From contig NZ_CP084712.1 of assembly GCF_023822045.1 (NCBI RefSeq), positions 2,108,001 to 2,172,000 on the forward strand: DNA of 64,000 nt. Reading direction: 5' to 3'. The position numbers and the translations under genes are program-made. How positions within the stretch are numbered: the stretch's first letter is position 1; each line of letters begins with the position of its first letter. The notes below the pieces were generated by a model that saw only the letters and a program-made list of their open reading frames with translations, was not told the DNA's origin and did no database searches. This DNA is from Sphingopyxis sp. USTB-05. Its GTDB lineage: Bacteria > Pseudomonadota > Alphaproteobacteria > Sphingomonadales > Sphingomonadaceae. Shown here piece after piece: positions 8,878 through 17,827 of this stretch.

Positions 8878-9576
8878 TCAGGCGTAGCGCGTCGGATCGG
8901 CGAGCCCCGCGTCGGCGAAGCCCTTGCTGCGCAGGCGGCAACTGTCGCACGATCCGCAATGCAGCCCGTCGGGCGTTGGGTCATAGCAGGACCAGCTCAT
9001 CCCTGCGTCCATGCCGAGCCGAGCCGCTTCGGCGGCGATATCGGCCTTGGTCATATGCTGGAGCGGCGCATGGATGTGGAACTCGACGCCTTTGTCGCCG
9101 TCGCGGGTTGCCAGCGCGGCGAGTTTTTCGAAGCCCTGGATGAATTCGGGGCGGCAATCGGGATAGCCCGAATAGTCGAGCGCATTGACACCGATGACGA
9201 TATCCTGCGCAGCCCGCGCCTCGGCAAGCCCGAGCGTCAGCGACAGGAAGATGAGGTTGCGCGCGGGGACATAGGTGACCGGCACGTCGCCGCCCCCCTC
9301 GACTTCGGGGACGCCATCCTTTGGCACGTCGATGTCGGCGGTCAGCGCCGACCCGCCGAAGCGGCGGAGGTCGAGCGGCAGGACGATATGTTCGGCCGCC
9401 CCGACATAATCGGCGATCCGCGCGGCGGATTCCAGCTCGACGCGGTGGCGCTGGTTATAATCGATCGTGAGCGCGACGATCCGCGCGCCGGCTTCGCGTG
9501 CCAGGCCCGCACAGACCATCGAGTCGAGCCCGCCCGACAGGAGGACGATCACCGTTTTTCCGGAAACTTGCTGCAT
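8878..9576 (-). CDS. queC: 7-cyano-7-deazaguanine synthase
   Basis: 232 residues. QueC is an ATP-dependent enzyme that turns 7-carboxy-7-deazaguanine into preQ0. The PP-loop SGGLDSMVC is at the N-terminus, and the zinc-binding cysteines lie in the C-terminal CYDPTPDGLHCGSCDSC. Other queuosine genes (queD, folE) are not in this window. No preQ1 riboswitch-like structure was seen upstream. Confidence 0.96.
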   Translation of the reverse strand: MQQVSGKTVIVLLSGGLDSMVCAGLAREAGARIVALTIDYNQRHRVELESAARIADYVGAAEHIVLPLDLRRFGGSALTADIDVPKDGVPEVEGGGDVPVTYVPARNLIFLSLTLGLAEARAAQDIVIGVNALDYSGYPDCRPEFIQGFEKLAALATRDGDKGVEFHIHAPLQHMTKADIAAEAARLGMDAGMSWSCYDPTPDGLHCGSCDSCRLRSKGFADAGLADPTRYA

Positions 9577-9626
9577 CGGCGCCAGATAGGCCCGTGGCGC
9601 GGGGGGTGCAAGGGCTGTGCCGCACC

Positions 9627-9663
9627 AAAAGAAATGGGCCGCGAAGCTGCTGCGACACGGCCC
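9627..9663 (-). terminator. Possible terminator upstream of queC
   Basis: On the minus strand GGGCCG (9658-9663) pairs with CGGCCC (9636-9641) across a 16-base loop that has some internal pairing, followed by ATTTCTTTT. It lies between the DUF3617-like gene and queC. The large loop makes it weaker than the other terminators here. Confidence 0.4.
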
Positions 9664-9751
9664 AGTTCGGCATCACAGCCGTTAGGGAGAAGGGCACACA
9701 TCGGTATGCCACCCACTCACCCTGACACGGGATGGTTAATATTTCGTTCGA

Positions 9752-10156
9752 TCAGCAGCCGCCGGTACGGCGTGCCTCGATCGCCTGCGAGAAGGGTTTG
9801 CCCTCGGCGATCCCTTGCGTATCGATCTGGACGAGCCGGTTCGTCTCGCTACGGATGCTTGTACGGCCATGCCCTGCACCGGGGCAGGTATAATGGACCG
9901 TCACCGAATTCGGCGTGTCCTCAATGACATAGCGCGAACAATTTGCGCGCGGATGCTGAATCTGGATCAGCCTGCGGGCGTCGCCAAGGCATACCGTCTG
10001 CAGCACGGCATCCTTGCCGCGCTCGCGTAGCTGCCAGCTTCCTTTTTCCAGCCGGTCGAGCATCGCCAGCGACGGCGCCTGCGCGGGGACCGCGCCGGCG
10101 CCCGCAAGGCCGAGCGCCATCAACGACATTCGCAACATGGGAGAGAAGATCGCCAT
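9752..10156 (-). CDS. Secreted DUF3617-like protein
   Basis: 134 residues from the ATG at 10156 (GGATAGGTGGA just upstream; the frame is open to 10210). An N-terminal signal peptide ends at VPAQA. The mature part begins LDRLEKGSWQLRERG and has four cysteines in the spacing C..C...C....C-terminal Cys, with the block SVTVHYTCPGAGHGRT, as in DUF3617-type periplasmic proteins of sphingomonads. Function unknown. The family call is from pattern memory. Confidence 0.65.
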   Translation of the reverse strand: MAIFSPMLRMSLMALGLAGAGAVPAQAPSLAMLDRLEKGSWQLRERGKDAVLQTVCLGDARRLIQIQHPRANCSRYVIEDTPNSVTVHYTCPGAGHGRTSIRSETNRLVQIDTQGIAEGKPFSQAIEARRTGGC

Positions 10157-10295
10157 TCCACCTATCCATTGGCCGCCCGCGAACGAGCGAATATGCGACC
10201 CCGTTCCCACTTAGCTAGCAAGCCGGGGATGCGTTTTCAACCGCTTGGCGCTGAATTTACTCGCCTCGCCGTGAAGAACGGCAGCGATTTCGTCG

Positions 10296-11219
10296 CTATT
10301 CCGGCCGATTGTGGGTCGCGATTTCATCCAGCGGGATCGGAAAGAAACGCGAGCAAAAGGCGCAGTCGACGACGATCCGGCCATTCTCGTCCGCCATATC
10401 GGCGCGCTCGGCCTCCGGAAATTGCGCGAGCACGCCCGCGAAATATCCGGTGCTGCACCGGCAGCCGCGCGACACCGTCACGCCGGCCTCGACGCGGACC
10501 TCGTCCTCGTGAAACAGCCGCCAAGCGAGCGTTTCCAGCGAGGTTGCAGGATCGGTAAGCTCCTCGGCCTTCAGCGTGGTGGCGATGGTCTTGGCATGTT
10601 CCCATTCGGGAGTGTCGTGCCGTACATGCAGACGGTCGCGGCCGACTTCGCCTTCGGGCAGATGCTGCAGCAACAGGCCGCCCGCGAGACACCCCGCCTC
10701 GGCGTCATGTCGCGCGGCCAGCTTGATCAGGCTCGAAATCTGTTCCGACTGCTCGAAATAATGCTCGGCGGCCTCGCCGATCGAGCTGCCTTCAAGCGGC
10801 ACGATACCCTGATAGCGCTCGCCCGTGGTCGCCTGGTCGAAGGTGATCGCAAGGAAGCCTTCGCCGAACAAGGCGAACAGGGTCGGATCCGACCCGACCT
10901 CGGCAAGCCGTTCGGCATCGAATTTAAGGTAACCGCGCAGTTCGCCCGCGCGATAGTCGCAGACGAGCAGTTCGACGGGGCCGCCGCCGGTCTGCGCCTG
11001 CAGCGTCATCTGGCCGTTTTCGTCCTTCAGCGTCGAACCGAGCAGCACGGTAAGCACCAGCGCCTCCGCCAGCAGCTTTTCGGCGACCGGCGGATAATTA
11101 TGCGCGCCGATGATCGTCTGAAGCGTCGGCCCCAAACGCACCAAGCGCCCGCGGACGTGCCGTTCGGCGATCGTGAACAGCAGGGGCTGGTCGAACCAGG
11201 TTTCGATGATTTCACTCAC
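10296..11219 (-). CDS. hslO: Hsp33 redox-regulated chaperone
   Basis: 307 residues from a GTG at 11219, ten bases after the argF stop with GAAG just before it; no in-frame ATG fits the family N-terminus. Hsp33 is activated when its zinc is lost on oxidation. The switch cysteines are seen as CRC and, about 30 residues on, CAFC near the C-terminus. It is last in argD-argF-hslO, an arrangement common in alphaproteobacteria. Confidence 0.94.
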   Translation of the reverse strand: MSEIIETWFDQPLLFTIAERHVRGRLVRLGPTLQTIIGAHNYPPVAEKLLAEALVLTVLLGSTLKDENGQMTLQAQTGGGPVELLVCDYRAGELRGYLKFDAERLAEVGSDPTLFALFGEGFLAITFDQATTGERYQGIVPLEGSSIGEAAEHYFEQSEQISSLIKLAARHDAEAGCLAGGLLLQHLPEGEVGRDRLHVRHDTPEWEHAKTIATTLKAEELTDPATSLETLAWRLFHEDEVRVEAGVTVSRGCRCSTGYFAGVLAQFPEAERADMADENGRIVVDCAFCSRFFPIPLDEIATHNRPE

Positions 11220-11229
11220 GTCTTCAAAC

Positions 11230-12156
11230 TCACAATTTTCCGAACGCCCACAGCAGGATCGATTTCTGCGCATGGACGCGATTCTCGGCTTCATCCCATA
11301 CACGCGACTGCGGGCCGTCGATCACCGCGTCGACCACCTCGTCGCCTCGGTGCGCGGGAAGGCAATGGAGGAAGATCGCATCTTCCTTGGCGCCGGTCAT
11401 CAGCCGTTCGTCGACCTGATACGGCGTCATCGCCGCGATCTTATTATGCGCATGGTCCTGCCCCATCGACACCCAGGTGTCGGTGACGACAAGATCGGCG
11501 CCCGCAACGGCTTCACGCGCGTCGCGCGTGATGTCGATCCGGACGCCCTTCGCGCGCGCTGCTTCGACGAAGCCCGCCTCGGGCTCATAGCCCTGCGGCA
11601 CGCCGGCGCGGACGTTGAAGCCGAAGAGGCCCGCGGCCTCGATCAGCGAACCAAGCACATTGTTTCCGTCGCCGAGCCAAGCAAGCTCGAGCCCCGGCAA
11701 TGCCTTGCCGCTTTCGACGATCGTGAGCAGATCGGCAACGATCTGGCACGGGTGCGACAGGTCGGTAAGCCCGTTGATCACCGGGACGCTCGCATATTCT
11801 GCAAGCTCCTCGGCCTTCGCATGATCGTCGGTGCGGATCATGATCGCGTCGGCGTAGCGCGACAGCACGCGAGCGGTGTCGGCGATCGTCTCGCCGCGAC
11901 CCAGTTGGGTGACGCCCGCGTCCATGATCATGGACGTGCCGCCGAGTTGGCGCATCGCGATATCGAAAGAGGCACGCGTGCGCGTCGAATTCTTCTCGAA
12001 CACCATCGCCAGCACATGTCCCGCGAGCGGCGCGTCCGCGTCGGGCTTGCCCTTTGGCCAGCCCGCGCGCGCCGCCTTGCGATCGATCGCGTCGGCGAGC
12101 ATCGCGGCGACCGCGTCCCCGCCCGCATCGGACAGGTTCAGGAAGTGCCGCATCAA
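11230..12156 (-). CDS. argF: Ornithine carbamoyltransferase
   Basis: 308 residues. ArgF makes citrulline from ornithine and carbamoyl phosphate. The carbamoyl-phosphate loop STRTR (in FEKNSTRTR) and the ornithine-binding HCLPAHRG are both present. Its ATG overlaps the argD stop by four bases (ATGA), showing translational coupling. Confidence 0.97.
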   Translation of the reverse strand: MMRHFLNLSDAGGDAVAAMLADAIDRKAARAGWPKGKPDADAPLAGHVLAMVFEKNSTRTRASFDIAMRQLGGTSMIMDAGVTQLGRGETIADTARVLSRYADAIMIRTDDHAKAEELAEYASVPVINGLTDLSHPCQIVADLLTIVESGKALPGLELAWLGDGNNVLGSLIEAAGLFGFNVRAGVPQGYEPEAGFVEAARAKGVRIDITRDAREAVAGADLVVTDTWVSMGQDHAHNKIAAMTPYQVDERLMTGAKEDAIFLHCLPAHRGDEVVDAVIDGPQSRVWDEAENRVHAQKSILLWAFGKL

Positions 12157-13340
12157 ACTTCGGGCGGCGTGTAGCTCGCCGCGCCCGCTGACAGTTTTTC
12201 GATGAACTCGGCGATATGGCTGTCGTCGATGTTCAGCGGCGGCAGCACGCGCACGACATTCTCGCCCGCCGCGACGGTCAGCAGCCCGTGGTTGTCGCGC
12301 AGATGCGCGACGAACGCGCGGCTGTCCGAATTGAGCTTGAGCCCGAGCATCAGCCCGACACCGCGCACGCTGTCGAACAGTTGATCGTGGTTCGGAATTA
12401 GCTGTTCAAGCGCGCCGCGAAGGCGCTCGCCGGTCGCCTTGACCTGATCGAGGAAGCCCTCTTCGAGCACGACGTCAAGCACCGCCTGCCCCGCCGCACA
12501 GGCGAGCGGGTTACCGCCATAGGTCGATCCATGCGTGCCGATGACCATACCGCGCGCCGCTTTCTCGGTCGCCAGGCATGCGCCCATCGGGAAGCCACCG
12601 CCGATACCCTTGGCGCTCGCCATGATGTCGGGGGTCACGCCGAAATGTTCATAGGCGTAGAGATGCCCGGTACGCGCAACGCCGCACTGCACTTCGTCGA
12701 ACACGAGCATCAGGTCGCGCTTGTCGCAGATGTCGCGCAGCGCCTGCAGGAAAGGCTGCGAAGCCGGGCGAATGCCACCTTCGCCCTGGATCGGCTCGAC
12801 CAGGAAGCCTGCCGTATTGTCGTCGACCAGATCGAGGGCGGCGTTGATGTCGTCGAACGGAGCATAGGCAAAGCCCGGCAGCAGCGGGTCGAAACCCTTG
12901 CGCAGCTTTTCCTGATTGGTCGCCGAGATCGTGCCGAGCGTGCGGCCGTGAAAGGCGTTGTTGAAGGTGATCAGCGTGTGTTTTTCGGCGTTCCCCGCGC
13001 TGGAATGATAAGCGCGCGCCGTCTTGATCGAACATTCGACCGCTTCGGCACCAGAGTTGGTCAGGAACACCGTGTCGGCAAACGTGTTCTCGACCAGACG
13101 CGCGGCATAGGCCTCGCCCTGCGGGCTGCCGTAGAGGTTCGACACATGCATCAGGGTCGCGGCCTGATCCTGGATCGCCTTGGTCAGGTGCGGGTGGCCG
13201 TGGCCGAGCAGGTTGACCGCGATGCCGCTGGCGAAGTCGAGATAGCGCTCGCCTCGTTCGCCGATCAGATAGGCGCCTTCGCCGCGAACCGGACGCACAC
13301 CGCACCGGGGGTATACGGGCATCAGCGGCGTGATCGTCAT
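12153..13340 (-). CDS. argD: Acetylornithine / succinyldiaminopimelate aminotransferase
   Basis: 395 residues from the ATG at 13340, which has AAAGG eight bases upstream; a GTG three codons earlier is less well placed. ArgD is a PLP enzyme in arginine synthesis (N-acetylornithine) and, in many bacteria, lysine synthesis. The PLP lysine lies in [10 protein letters not shown], with [12 protein letters not shown] before it. First gene of argD-argF-hslO. An intrinsic terminator lies 20 bases upstream, between the apparent promoter and the gene. Confidence 0.96.
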   Translation of the reverse strand: MTITPLMPVYPRCGVRPVRGEGAYLIGERGERYLDFASGIAVNLLGHGHPHLTKAIQDQAATLMHVSNLYGSPQGEAYAARLVENTFADTVFLTNSGAEAVECSIKTARAYHSSAGNAEKHTLITFNNAFHGRTLGTISATNQEKLRKGFDPLLPGFAYAPFDDINAALDLVDDNTAGFLVEPIQGEGGIRPASQPFLQALRDICDKRDLMLVFDEVQCGVARTGHLYAYEHFGVTPDIMASAKGIGGGFPMGACLATEKAARGMVIGTHGSTYGGNPLACAAGQAVLDVVLEEGFLDQVKATGERLRGALEQLIPNHDQLFDSVRGVGLMLGLKLNSDSRAFVAHLRDNHGLLTVAAGENVVRVLPPLNIDDSHIAEFIEKLSAGAASYTPPEV

Positions 13341-13360
13341 GGCAGGCACCTTTCATTCAA

Positions 13361-13392
13361 AAGTAAAAAAGGCGACCCCAAAACGGGCCGCC
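13361..13392 (-). terminator. Intrinsic terminator just upstream of argD (possible attenuator)
   Basis: On the minus strand an 8-bp stem with one G-T wobble (13385-13392 with 13371-13378) and a 6-base loop is followed by TTTTTTACTTTT. It may simply end the upstream LLM-oxidoreductase transcript. However, the best promoter for argD lies upstream of it, so transcripts of argD would have to read through. Confidence 0.75.
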
Positions 13393-13407
13393 CTTGGTCG
13401 GACCGCC

Positions 13408-13437
13408 CCTATACTGCCGCAGCCGGAGCCGCGTCAA
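13408..13437 (-). promoter_or_regulatory. Candidate promoter for argD-argF-hslO
   Basis: On the minus strand TTGACG and TATAGG are 18 bases apart. Transcription would start near 13401, some ten bases before the terminator stem. It is one of the best sigma-70-like matches seen in this window. Confidence 0.5.
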
Positions 13438-13486
13438 CACAGGGGGTGGCCCAATCCTTCCCATGGCCATGCCAAAGGGAGGATCG

Positions 13487-14473
13487 TTAGATTGACTTGC
13501 CCGCCTCCATAGCGAGCGCGACCGAATGTTTGCGCGCGTCATGGTCGTACATGGACGAGGCGACAATGATCTCATCGACGCCGGTGCGCGCCTGGAACGC
13601 CTTAAGGCCGGCCGCTACGTCGTCGACCGTTCCGACCGCCGAACATTGCAGGACATGGTCAAGGATCGCGCGCGCGTTCGGCGGGAGGCTGTCCTTGTAG
13701 CCAGCAAGCGGCGGCTTCATCTTGCCCGGATTGCCGGTACGCAGCGCAACGAAGGCTTGTTGCTGCGACGAGGCCAGCAGTTCGGCTTGTTCGCGCGTGT
13801 CGGCGGCGAAGACGTTGAAAGCGGCGGCCGCATAAGGCTGCGCCAATTGTTCGGACGGCTTGAACTGGCGGCGATAGATATCGAGCGCTTCATCCAGAGC
13901 GTCGGGCGCGAAATGGCTGGCGAAGGCATAAGGCAGCCCGAGCATCGCCGCAAGCTGTGCGCCGAACAGGCTGGAACCGAGGATCCAGAGCGGCACATTC
14001 GTCCCCTCACCCGGCACCGCGCGGATGCCGAGGCGGTCGTCGCCTGCCAGGAACGCTTGCAGCTCGACGACATCCTGCGGGAACTGCCTTTCGTCGCTCG
14101 CAAGGTTGCGGCGGAGCGCACGCGCGACGATGCCGTCCGAGCCGGGCGCACGACCAAGGCCGAGATCGACGCGGCCGGGGAACAACGCTTCGAGCGTGCC
14201 GAATTGTTCGGCGATCACCATCGGGGCGTGGTTCGGCAGCATGATACCGCCCGCGCCGATGCGGATCGTCGAAGTCGCCTGACCGATATGCGCGAGCACG
14301 ACCGAGGTCGCGGCGCTCGCAATCCCCGCCATGCCATGATGCTCTGCAACCCAATAGCGTTCGTAACCGAGCGCCTCGGCATGGCGAGCGAGATCGGCGG
14401 CGTTCGCGAGCGACTGGGAAATTGTGCCGGTGTCGGTGACGGGCACAAGGTCGAGGAAAGAGAGTTTCGTCAT
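13487..14473 (-). CDS. LLM-class flavin-dependent oxidoreductase
   Basis: 328 residues with the luciferase-like monooxygenase fold: an N-terminal LSFLDLVPV, the RYWVAEHHG block near residue 40, [20 protein letters not shown] and [10 protein letters not shown]. This matches the YhbW-like group (MsnO8-type LLM oxidoreductases). The substrate is unknown. It begins 67 bases after the Lrp-type regulator gene on the same strand and is followed by the terminator before argD. Confidence 0.88.
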   Translation of the reverse strand: MTKLSFLDLVPVTDTGTISQSLANAADLARHAEALGYERYWVAEHHGMAGIASAATSVVLAHIGQATSTIRIGAGGIMLPNHAPMVIAEQFGTLEALFPGRVDLGLGRAPGSDGIVARALRRNLASDERQFPQDVVELQAFLAGDDRLGIRAVPGEGTNVPLWILGSSLFGAQLAAMLGLPYAFASHFAPDALDEALDIYRRQFKPSEQLAQPYAAAAFNVFAADTREQAELLASSQQQAFVALRTGNPGKMKPPLAGYKDSLPPNARAILDHVLQCSAVGTVDDVAAGLKAFQARTGVDEIIVASSMYDHDARKHSVALAMEAGKSI

Positions 14474-14540
14474 GAAACTGATATGCGGTGCGGGTCGTCG
14501 CGGTTCAAGCGCAGCGGTTCGCGGGCGGTACGAAGAAAAA

Positions 14541-14993
14541 CTATGCGCGCTCGTCCTTTGGCGAGTCCATCAGCACATAGGTGGTGATCGAATGCACCTG
14601 CGGCAGCACGCCGAGCACCTCGGTATGAAAATGCTTGTATGTCGCCAGGTCGTCGGTCTCGACGCGCAACAGATATTCGATCGTGCCGGTGATATTGTGA
14701 CATTCGCGCACCTCGGGCGCGAGCGCCATCGCCGCCTCGAAATCGGACTGCGACTGTTTGGTGTGCGATGACAGACCGACGGTCACATAGGCGATGAAGG
14801 TCAGTCCGAGCTTCGCGGGGTCGATCACCGCGCGATAGCCCTTGATGACCCCGCTGCGCTCCAATTCTTGGACGCGCCGCAGACAGGCAGACGGCGACAG
14901 CCCGACGCGTTCGGCAAGTTCGAGATTCGAGATTCGTCCGTCGCTCGACAATTCGCGCAATATATTGCGGCCAATGGCATCAATCTTGGTCAT
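14541..14993 (-). CDS. Lrp/AsnC family transcriptional regulator
   Basis: 150 residues from the ATG at 14993 (another ATG lies three codons upstream). The N-terminal helix-turn-helix (residues 1-60) contains [20 protein letters not shown]; the C-terminal RAM domain, which binds amino acids and oligomerises, carries the [13 protein letters not shown] block. It is divergent from a LysE/RhtB exporter, with an 18-bp palindrome in between, so it most likely controls amino-acid efflux. Confidence 0.93.
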   Translation of the reverse strand: MTKIDAIGRNILRELSSDGRISNLELAERVGLSPSACLRRVQELERSGVIKGYRAVIDPAKLGLTFIAYVTVGLSSHTKQSQSDFEAAMALAPEVRECHNITGTIEYLLRVETDDLATYKHFHTEVLGVLPQVHSITTYVLMDSPKDERA

Positions 14994-15009
14994 AGATTGC
15001 ATAATCTAT
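14992..15009. promoter_or_regulatory. Palindromic operator in the lrp/rhtB intergenic region
   Basis: ATAGATT and AATCTAT flank GCAT, a perfect 18-base palindrome touching the regulator start codon. A second palindrome, CGCAATATATTGCG, is at 14956-14969 inside the regulator gene. AT-rich palindromes between a divergent Lrp gene and its target are typical Lrp-family operators. Confidence 0.6.
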
Positions 15010-15067
15010 CGCAATGCGCCCCATCTTTGCAATCCGTCGCGCATCGAAACGCATTATGTTGCGCCCT

Positions 15068-15658
15068 ATGGATCAAACCGCTCTCGTCGCGCTCTCCGCC
15101 TTCGCTCTCGTCTCGTCGATCACGCCGGGGCCGAACAACATGATGCTGATGGCGTCGGGCGCCAATTTCGGCCTCCGCCGTACTGTCCCGCACGCGCTCG
15201 GCGTCGGTTTCGGATTCACGCTTATGATCGTCCTTGTCGGGGTCGGGCTGATGGGGTTGTTCGATCTGTTCCCGATCCTCAATACGGTGCTCAAGGTGGT
15301 GAGCGTCGCCTATCTGCTGTGGCTTGCGTGGAAGATCGCCAATGCGGCGGCGCCCGACACCGAAAGCGGCGGACGCGCCAAGCCGATGACCTTCTTTCAG
15401 GCGATTCTCTTTCAGTGGGTCAATCCCAAGGCCTGGTCGATGGCGCTGACGGCGATCGCGCTCTACGCTCCCGACCGCAATCTTGGGGCGGTGCTGCTCG
15501 TTGCGATCGTGTTCGGGATCATCAACCTGCCCTCGACCAGCCTGTGGGCGGTGATGGGCCAGGTACTGCGAGGCTGGCTGTCCAGCCCGGCGCGGCTGCG
15601 GGCGTTCAACTGGACGATGGCGGCGCTGCTCGCCGGATCTCTCGCGCTATTGATCTGA
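15068..15658 (+). CDS. LysE/RhtB family amino-acid exporter
   Basis: 196 residues from the ATG at 15068 (ATG at 15056 also possible). The N-terminal TPGPNNMMLMASGANFG motif is the family hallmark, and the WVNPKAW block is in the second half; about six membrane segments. Members export amino acids or homoserine lactones. The divergent Lrp-type gene is the likely regulator. Confidence 0.93.
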   Translation: MDQTALVALSAFALVSSITPGPNNMMLMASGANFGLRRTVPHALGVGFGFTLMIVLVGVGLMGLFDLFPILNTVLKVVSVAYLLWLAWKIANAAAPDTESGGRAKPMTFFQAILFQWVNPKAWSMALTAIALYAPDRNLGAVLLVAIVFGIINLPSTSLWAVMGQVLRGWLSSPARLRAFNWTMAALLAGSLALLI

Positions 15659-15726
15659 CCCGATTGCAAGGTTGCATCGCGCAACCTATGGACGGCGCTC
15701 CCCTCTTCTGACCGGAGAACAAGAGC

Positions 15727-16743
15727 ATGCAGAGTCGTCGTCTCGGCAAGAGCGCCATCCATGTGTCCGACATCTGCATGGGGACGATGACCTTCGGCAG
15801 CCAGACCGAAGAGGCCGAGGCATTCCGTATCCTCGACCGCTGCTTCGACGCCGGGATCAATTTCTACGACACCGCCGAGGGCTATCCGGTGCCGCCCGAC
15901 ATCAAATGGGTGGGCCGCACCGAGGAAATCGTCGGCCGCTGGATGAAGACCAAGCCGCGCGACGCGATCATCCTTGCGACCAAGGTATCGGGACCCAGCC
16001 ATGTGTGGTTCAAGTCGCCGTGCCGCAACGGCATGACCGCGCTCGACCGCAAGAACATCTTCCAGGCGGTCGACGACAGCCTGACGCGGCTCCAGACCGA
16101 CTATATCGACCTCTATCAGACGCACTGGCCCGACCATGATGCGCCTTATGACGAGATGATGGACGCGCTCGACGAACTCGTCCGCGTCGGCAAGGTCCGC
16201 ATCCTCGGCTGTTCGAACGAGACGAGCTGGGGATTGATGAAGTCGCTGGCGGCGTCGGAACGCCTTGGCGCCGCGCGCTATCACACGATCCAGAATAATT
16301 TCAGCCTCAACAACCGCCGCTTCGAGGATGAGCTGGCGCAGGTGTGCCGGCAGGAAGGCGTCAGCCTGATCCCCTATTCGCCGCTCGCAGGCGGCGTCCT
16401 CTCGGGCAAATATCAGGACGGGGCCCGCCCCGAGGGTGCGCGCTTCTCGCGCTATCTGGGCATGGAGGGACGGCAGGCCGCGATGGGCCGCCGTTTCGTC
16501 AACGAAAAGAGCCTCGCGGCGACAGCGCATTACCTCCAGATCGCCGAAGAGGCGGGGCTGCATCCGGTGACGATGGCGACCGCCTGGTCGAAACAGCATG
16601 ATTTCGTGGCTTCGACGATCGTCGGCGTGAGCGCCTATGATCAGGTCGATCCGATCCTCGACGCAATGGAACTGGTGCTCGCGGACGATGTGATGAAGGC
16701 GCTGCACAAGGTCAGCAAGGACATCCTCTACCCGATGGGCTGA
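15727..16743 (+). CDS. Aldo/keto reductase, Tas-like
   Basis: 338 residues with a (beta/alpha)8 NADPH-dependent reductase fold. The catalytic tetrad is visible as Asp and Tyr in FYDTAEGY, Lys in ATKVSG and His in YQTHWPDH. The insert EGYPVPPDIKWVGRTEEIVG resembles the E. coli Tas group. GGAGAACAAGAGC precedes the ATG. Its 3' end overlaps the convergent gene by 16 bases. Substrate unknown. Confidence 0.9.
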   Translation: MQSRRLGKSAIHVSDICMGTMTFGSQTEEAEAFRILDRCFDAGINFYDTAEGYPVPPDIKWVGRTEEIVGRWMKTKPRDAIILATKVSGPSHVWFKSPCRNGMTALDRKNIFQAVDDSLTRLQTDYIDLYQTHWPDHDAPYDEMMDALDELVRVGKVRILGCSNETSWGLMKSLAASERLGAARYHTIQNNFSLNNRRFEDELAQVCRQEGVSLIPYSPLAGGVLSGKYQDGARPEGARFSRYLGMEGRQAAMGRRFVNEKSLAATAHYLQIAEEAGLHPVTMATAWSKQHDFVASTIVGVSAYDQVDPILDAMELVLADDVMKALHKVSKDILYPMG

Positions 16744-17297
16744 ACCGACGGCCATTCGAGGCTTAACGCACCGCCAACCGGCAGCGCGCGCCATGCCTTC
16801 GAAAGCCGGTCGAACGCCTCGAACACGTGCGGCCGCGCAGCGTCGATCCGCGCGCGTTCGTCGGCGCTGAGCGAGCCGCGCGTACGCTCGGCCTCGCCCA
16901 GCGCAGCGCGCTGCGCCGCGGTGTCGGGACGCGAGCGGCTACGCCATGCGATGTCGAAGAGGAAGGCGGCGAGTTCGGACAATTCGCCCTCGCGGCCCTG
17001 GCTTTTGATCAGCTTTGCGCCCTTGGCGACCTGTTTGCGCGCCGCGCGCTGGCGTTCCTTTGCCGACAGCGCGCCGCCTGCCTCGACATGGAAGGAGCCC
17101 GCATCGCCGCCCGCCGCGATCTGACCGAAGACGCCGGTCTTGAGCCCCAGCGCCGCCTCGACCACAAAATGCACCATGTCGTGCGGCAGGTCGGGGTCGA
17201 AGCCGGGCGCCGGGTCCATCACCAGCACCGGCGCATCGGCACGCTCGATCCGCATGGAGTAGCGGCGATCGCCCGATCGGATGAAATGGACTTTCAT
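16728..17297 (-). CDS. Conserved hypothetical protein
   Basis: 189 residues, soluble, no signal peptide. The first third is beta-rich with the notable HDMVHFVVEAALGL; the middle is very basic (KERQRAARKQVAKGAKL) and the end looks helical. I do not recognise the family. The HDMVH motif could bind a metal, but nothing else supports an enzyme. It is divergent from the DUF411 gene and convergent with the aldo/keto reductase. Confidence 0.7.
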   Translation of the reverse strand: MKVHFIRSGDRRYSMRIERADAPVLVMDPAPGFDPDLPHDMVHFVVEAALGLKTGVFGQIAAGGDAGSFHVEAGGALSAKERQRAARKQVAKGAKLIKSQGREGELSELAAFLFDIAWRSRSRPDTAAQRAALGEAERTRGSLSADERARIDAARPHVFEAFDRLSKAWRALPVGGALSLEWPSVQPIG

Positions 17298-17344
17298 GGG
17301 CCCCGCCTATAGGCTTCGCAGCGGTTCCACCAAAAGGATTTGCG

Positions 17345-17812
17345 ATGACTTCTGTCCGCCGTGCGTTTTTCGCCCTCGCTGCTTTTTCCGCCATCATCGG
17401 GACCGCGCACGCCGCGAACCCGGTGATGTTCCGCGATGCGGGCTGCGGATGCTGCCTCAAATGGCTCGAGCAGGTGAAGGCCTCGTTCGGACAAAAGGCG
17501 GTCGTGGTGAACTCGCCCGACATGAATGCGGTCAAGGACAAGCAGGGCGTGCCGCAGGCGCTGCGCAGTTGCCATACCGTGCTGGTCGGCGGCTATGTCA
17601 TCGAGGGGCATGTGCCCGCGAAGGACATCGCGCGCCTGCTCCGCGAAAAGCCCAAGGGCGTAAAGGGCCTTGCGGTCGCCGGCATGCCGATGGGATCGCC
17701 CGGCATGGAGCATGGCGACCATCGCGAAGCCTATAAGGTCATGACCTTCGGCCCTGCAGGCCAGCGCGTCTTTGCAAGCTACGCCGCCAGCGGCGGCGCG
17801 CACGCGCACTGA
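17345..17812 (+). CDS. DUF411 periplasmic metal-binding-like protein
   Basis: 155 residues with a signal peptide (cleavage after AHA near residue 22). The DUF411 hallmark CGCCLKW lies soon after, followed by LRSCHTVLVGGYVIEGHVPA and a GMPMGSPGMEHG methionine/histidine-rich stretch. DUF411 proteins are often found near copper genes and are thought to bind metal, but no copper gene is adjacent here. AAGGATT precedes the ATG. Confidence 0.9.
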   Translation: MTSVRRAFFALAAFSAIIGTAHAANPVMFRDAGCGCCLKWLEQVKASFGQKAVVVNSPDMNAVKDKQGVPQALRSCHTVLVGGYVIEGHVPAKDIARLLREKPKGVKGLAVAGMPMGSPGMEHGDHREAYKVMTFGPAGQRVFASYAASGGAHAH

Positions 17813-17827
17813 GCGCGTTGCCGCAAA

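Noticed and set aside
9577..9751. preQ1 riboswitch upstream of queC
   Set aside because: No preQ1-I/II-like aptamer core could be found; only a weak terminator-like hairpin on the minus strand.
15463..16794. Long minus-strand ORF of 443 codons opposite the exporter and aldo/keto reductase
   Set aside because: Both plus-strand genes are well supported with motifs and ribosome-binding sites. The minus frame is an antisense shadow typical of high-GC codon use, with Arg-, His- and Asp-rich composition.
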